Assembly: GCA_016783285.1 (NCBI GenBank)
Contig: JADHWW010000042.1
Span: 1 to 16,897, forward strand
Direction of reading: 5' to 3'
DNA length: 16,897 bases
From: Anaerolineae bacterium
GTDB lineage: Bacteria > Chloroflexota > Anaerolineae > B4-G1
The notes under the pieces are model-generated. The model was not told the origin of the DNA. It ran no database searches and was given only the letters and a program-made list of their open reading frames with translations. Positions 14,286 to 16,897 of this stretch are shown piece by piece (the first letter of the stretch is position 1; each line of letters begins with the position of its first letter). A program made the translations under genes and the position numbers.

Positions 14286-15113
14286 TTAGCCTCCCGAGAC
14301 GCGGGAGTAGCGGTCAATCTCGTATTCGCCGGATTTGGCTGCTTCTTCCACATCGTCATAGATCTGCTGCTTGATCTCGCCGAAGATGTCGAAGAAGCGG
14401 CGTTCCGTGGTCACGGAGAGCGGCCGTGGTCGACCCAATGGGATATCGTAGACCCTGGAATTGCGACCGGGGCGCGGCGTCATCACGTACACCCGGTCGG
14501 AAAGATAGACCGCCTCCTGGATCGAGTGAGTGACGAAGACGATGGTCTTACGGGTCTGCTCCCACAGTTCCAGCAGCATGACGTTCATCTCGTCGCGTGT
14601 GAATGCATCCAGGGCGCCGAAAGGCTCGTCCATGAGCAGCACCTTGGGGTCCGGCGACAAAGCACGCACGATAGAGGCGCGCTGCTGCATGCCGCCAGAG
14701 AGCTCCCGGGGGTAATGGTGTTCAAAGCCGCTCAGCTGGGTGACCTCGATCAGCTTGTCGATACGGTGCTGGTGATCCTTGACCTTCTCTCTCATGATCT
14801 CGAAGGCGAAGTGGACGTTCCCCATCAGGTCGCGCCACGGGAGCAGGTTGGCCTGCTGAAACACCATGCCTACCTCGCGCCGCGGGGTGCGCACTTCCTG
14901 TCCGTAGATCTTGATGCTCCCACCGGTGAGCGGCCAGAGCGCGGCCATGGCCCAAAGCAAGGTGCTCTTGCCGCAGCCGGAAGGCCCGACGATGGTGACG
15001 AACTCACCCTCCTTGACTTGCAGGTTGAATCCGCCCAATGCCTCTACGGGCCCCCGTGCGCTTTCGAAAACCTTGGTGGCATTATCAACGGTGATGACAG
15101 GCTGGCTCTCCAT
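14286..15113 (-). CDS. ABC importer ATPase (SsuB/TauB-like)
   Basis: Predicted 275-aa cytoplasmic ATPase. All motifs are intact: Walker A GPSGCGKST (43-51), Q-loop FQQANLLPW (Q86/Q87 region), signature LSGGMQQR (138-145), Walker B VLLMDEP (158-164) with D-loop GALD, and H-loop THSI (H196). The length and the FQQ-LLPW sequence are typical of the SsuB/TauB subfamily. The C-terminal 40 residues (about 235-275) extend past the nucleotide domain, as often seen in this subgroup. The ATG at 15113 follows GGAGG closely. It is the first enzyme or transport gene after the LacI-type regulator (54-base gap containing a hairpin at 15130-15149). Energises import of the substrate captured by the NMT1-like lipoprotein. 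Confidence 0.94.
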   Translation of the reverse strand: MESQPVITVDNATKVFESARGPVEALGGFNLQVKEGEFVTIVGPSGCGKSTLLWAMAALWPLTGGSIKIYGQEVRTPRREVGMVFQQANLLPWRDLMGNVHFAFEIMREKVKDHQHRIDKLIEVTQLSGFEHHYPRELSGGMQQRASIVRALSPDPKVLLMDEPFGALDAFTRDEMNVMLLELWEQTRKTIVFVTHSIQEAVYLSDRVYVMTPRPGRNSRVYDIPLGRPRPLSVTTERRFFDIFGEIKQQIYDDVEEAAKSGEYEIDRYSRVSGG

Positions 15114-15129
15114 ACTCCTCCCTCGTGGT

Positions 15130-15149
15130 TTCCCGACAAGATGCGGGAA
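15130..15149 (-). other. Small intercistronic hairpin
   Basis: Perfect 6-bp arms, TTCCCG and CGGGAA, enclose an 8-base loop between the LacI-type gene and the ATPase gene. No T-tract follows on the minus strand. Confidence 0.35.
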
Positions 15150-15167
15150 TTAGTTTTCTCACGGACC

Positions 15168-16098
15168 CTACGTATACGTGCCACCCTGAGCCGGCCCCGT
15201 CGAATCACGGATGACCAACTCGGGATCGAGGCACAGCCGCGGCCATGGATCAGACGCCAGTTCTCCGCGAATCATCTGCAGCAGCAGGTCAACGGCCTGT
15301 CTGCCGATTTGCTCCATAGGTTGGCGGACGGTGGTCAGCGCAGGCCGGATGTAGGCGCCCACATCTACGTCATCGAAGCCGACGATGGACAATTGGCCCG
15401 GCACCGACCATCCGCTGTCAACGGCCGCGCCCAAGGCGCCAATGGCCATCGTGTCATCCATAGCGAACATGGCCGAAGGAGGTGAGGCGAGGGAAAACAG
15501 GTGTTGCGATACGCCGGTGGCCCAGGGTGACCAGGTGCTCAAGCGACAGGATCGTTCCCTTCCAGTTGTCAACGCCCACAGAGGGCGTGTTCAGCGCAGG
15601 CTTCCTGCTGCCACAGGCCACAGATACGAGTTGGTGGTCCCCCCCCATCTTGGCCAGGAACGTGTGGTCATCCGACGACTCTCGCAAATCACCGCACATC
15701 AGCAGGCCGTCACAATACCGCAGGTCAAGCAACCTATCCCTGAGCGCCAGCGCGTTCTCGGGATCCCGCTTGGCATTGCCCAGGACGACGTCGTAGCCCT
15801 TCTCCTTGGCCACATGGCTGACCACCTCGGTGAGCTTAGCGAAGAAGGGATCGTCCAGCTCACGCACGATGACCCCGAGGAGACCCGTGCCCTTGCCGCT
15901 GAGGGATCGGGCGCCAGGATGAGGCCGGTAGCCCAACGTAGCAGCCACTTCTTTTACTCGCGTGCGTGTCTTTTCGCTAATGGGGATCTGCGTACTGGTG
16001 CCGGACAGGACGCGGGAGACCGTGCTCTGAGACACCCCTGCCTGTTCTGCGACGTCGCGAATGGTGATACGCCTATTGCCCAATGTGGCTTGCCCCAT
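15168..16098 (-). pseudogene. LacI-family transcriptional regulator with internal deletion and frameshift
   Basis: The N-terminus has a textbook LacI helix-turn-helix (ITIRDVAEQAGVSQSTVSRV, 11-30) and the start of the sugar-binding domain (LLGVIVRELDDPFFAKLTEV), and stays normal to GHRRIA (codon ending at 15505). Family proteins then have roughly 55 residues before the PTA-like motif; here only 25 bases separate GHRRIA from PSAMFAMDDTMAIGAL (15479 onward), which is in another frame. About 140 bases are missing, and the first frame stops at 15454 after 214 residues. The tail (VPGQLSIVGFDDVDVG to the stop at 15168) is otherwise intact. The lost part carries effector-contact residues. A truncated DNA-binding product could still be made. 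The ATG at 16098 has no clear ribosome site. The break could also be an assembly collapse. The gene heads the operon and probably controlled it. Confidence 0.85.
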
Positions 16099-16260
16099 GT
16101 TTACGGTGAAAGACAGACCTGCTCACAGCAAGTGAGTAACAGATGCCTTGTGAGTTCCACTGATGGTTGGAAACAATGCCGGTCACTCCACGCATTAGGC
16201 TGACCGTGCGTACACTCTGGGGACTGCGGCAACGGCAAAACCTCCAGCGACCGCAGTGAA

Positions 16261-16272
16261 GCAAGGGTTTGC
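16261..16272 (+). promoter_or_regulatory. Candidate operator, second copy
   Basis: GCAAGGGTTTGC, with GCAA/TTGC arms, matches 11 of 12 positions with the minus-strand reading of the site at 16303-16314, but in inverted orientation. The centres are 42 bp apart, about four helical turns. It lies about 45 bases inside the predicted leader of the LacI-type transcript. Confidence 0.35.
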
Positions 16273-16301
16273 CAGCAGACGGTATGCTGCAAGAGATTGA
16301 C

Positions 16302-16315
16302 TGAAAACCCTTGCA
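16302..16315 (-). promoter_or_regulatory. Candidate LacI-type operator at the transcription start
   Basis: The minus-strand 14-mer TGCAAGGGTTTTCA resembles the dyad of LacI/CcpA-family sites (TGWAANCGNTNWCA) at most positions. It sits at the predicted start of transcription, just downstream of the -10 box at 16319-16324, a typical repressor position. A related copy lies 42 bp downstream. Confidence 0.4.
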
Positions 16316-16318
16316 GAC

Positions 16319-16347
16319 AATATAGCACAGGTCGCAGGAGCTGTCAA
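16319..16347 (-). promoter_or_regulatory. Strong sigma-70-type promoter for the leftward cluster
   Basis: On the minus strand: TTGACA (16347-16342), a 17-base spacer, then TATATT (16324-16319). This is a perfect -35, the ideal spacing and a 5/6 -10. Transcription would start near 16312, leaving a leader of about 210 bases before the LacI-type ATG at 16098. I see no supported gene in that leader. Confidence 0.7.
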
Positions 16348-16355
16348 ACCAGGGG

Positions 16356-16370
16356 TTGCTATGGCAGCAA
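16356..16370. promoter_or_regulatory. Inverted repeat upstream of the leftward promoter
   Basis: Perfect 5-bp arms, TTGCT and AGCAA, with a 5-base centre. It lies 8 bases upstream of the minus-strand -35 box and about 35 bases upstream of the -35-like box of the rightward gene. It could be an activator or regulator site; its sequence shares only the GCAA half with the other candidate operators. Confidence 0.25.
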
Positions 16371-16405
16371 TTCTGCTAAGAAACACTTGGCTGGGACATC
16401 TGGCT

Positions 16406-16434
16406 TTGCCGTACTGTGCACGATGTGATACAAT
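16406..16434 (+). promoter_or_regulatory. Promoter-like sequence for the rightward ComEC-like gene
   Basis: TTGCCG (16406-16411), a 17-base spacer, then TACAAT (16429-16434), preceded by an extended -10 TG at 16426-16427. A start near 16441 would give a leader of about 37 bases before the ATG at 16478. Confidence 0.45.
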
Positions 16435-16477
16435 TGACTACACCATCGTCACCGCTTCCTGAAGCCGTCCAATCATC

Positions 16478-16897
16478 ATGCTGCTCATCTACCTCACCGC
16501 CGCCTGGCTGCTGGGCATCTTCCTGACCCGTGTCCTATGGGCCCAGGGCGTCATGGGCTGCGCCTTCCCACCTTCCTGGACCTGGGCTGTGCTGCTGTTC
16601 ATCCCCCTGATCACGGCGGTCCTCGTCCGCCGTCGCCCACGGGCACGGCTGGCAGTGCTCCTGCTCCTCTTCGCCCTCCTCGGCGCCTGGCGCTACCAAA
16701 GCCGCCCCTTCGAACCTTGCTTCACGCCTGACGACCTGGCCTTCCACAACGGCAGCGACGACGAGCCGGCCTGGGTCACCGTCGAGGGCACCGTCGTCGG
16801 CTATCCCGACGTGGGCGACCGCCACACCGACTACCGGCTGCAGGTGCACAAGTTGGAGTCGGACGGCGTGCGTCGTGAGGTGCGCGGCATCGCGCTT
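16478..16897 (+). CDS. comEC: N-terminus of a ComEC/Rec2-family competence membrane protein (3' end outside window)
   Basis: Open from ATG 16478 through the window end, 140 codons. Two hydrophobic segments (about residues 1-20 and 33-48) and a third (about 54-70) are followed by a soluble stretch with WVTVEGTVVGYPDV and TDYRLQVHKL. This matches the N-terminal DUF4131 region of ComEC/Rec2 proteins, the channel for DNA uptake in natural transformation: membrane helices followed by an OB-like domain. There is no clear ribosome site before the ATG, but no better start is visible. The competence and lactamase-like domains lie beyond the window. It is transcribed away from the catabolic cluster and is probably unrelated in function. 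Confidence 0.75.
   Translation, partial: MLLIYLTAAWLLGIFLTRVLWAQGVMGCAFPPSWTWAVLLFIPLITAVLVRRRPRARLAVLLLLFALLGAWRYQSRPFEPCFTPDDLAFHNGSDDEPAWVTVEGTVVGYPDVGDRHTDYRLQVHKLESDGVRREVRGIAL

Noticed and set aside
15170..15179. ACGTATACGT palindrome at the end of the LacI-type gene
   Set aside because: A 10-bp palindrome inside the last codons can arise by chance, and it does not resemble the other operator candidates.
16535..16849. Minus-strand open frame inside the ComEC-like gene
   Set aside because: Antisense shadow of a frame with membrane segments and the DUF4131-type pattern.
1..16897. tRNA, rRNA, CRISPR array, integrase or intact insertion sequence
   Set aside because: Scanned by eye on both strands; no cloverleaf, regularly spaced repeats or transposase/integrase motifs found. 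This is weaker than a dedicated search.

Overview
The window is GC-rich bacterial DNA. It is dominated by one long run of about 14 genes read leftward (minus strand) from about 16.1 kb to 1.6 kb. The set of families, the AGGAGG-type ribosome sites, the GTG/TTG starts and a palindromic GCGACTTcAGTCGC-type repeat suggest an environmental Chloroflexota (Anaerolineae-like) genome. This is an inference from gene content, not proof.

Layout. At the left edge is the C-terminus of a rightward gene of unknown function (2-715). A palindromic repeat (728-787) and about 0.8 kb of apparently decayed sequence follow (788-1595). The leftward cluster, in transcription order, is: a broken LacI-type regulator (16098-15168); an SsuABC/TauABC/NMT1-type ABC importer (ATPase, permease, lipoprotein binding protein; 15113-12146); a xylose-isomerase-like TIM-barrel protein; a Gfo/Idh/MocA dehydrogenase; a PIG-L-type deacetylase; a small VOC protein; a second Gfo/Idh/MocA dehydrogenase; two tandem NagB-like sugar-phosphate isomerase/deaminase paralogues; a frameshifted URO-D-superfamily methyltransferase-like gene; a cyclase (kynurenine-formamidase-like) protein; a creatinase-like M24 protein; and an M20 metallopeptidase/amidohydrolase. 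On the right, a divergent gene begins a ComEC/Rec2-like competence membrane protein, cut by the window end.

How the genes may work together (inference). The importer family usually handles small N- or S-containing organic compounds. The enzymes combine sugar chemistry (two keto-forming dehydrogenases, a TIM-barrel isomerase, NagB-like proteins, a deacetylase) with amide C-N hydrolysis (M20, M24, cyclase). This fits uptake and breakdown of an amino-sugar or sugar-amide conjugate, but no substrate can be named from sequence. Regulation probably centres on a strong promoter (TTGACA-17-TATATT, minus strand) upstream of the LacI-type gene, with two related candidate operators 42 bp apart.

Most unusual points: the two NagB-like paralogues lack different members of the catalytic D-H-E triad (one C-H-E, the other D-H-Q); the M24 and cyclase proteins both lack standard metal-ligand residues; two genes (the regulator and the URO-D protein) carry frameshifts; and most intercistronic gaps longer than 50 bp hold a GC-rich hairpin without a T-tract.
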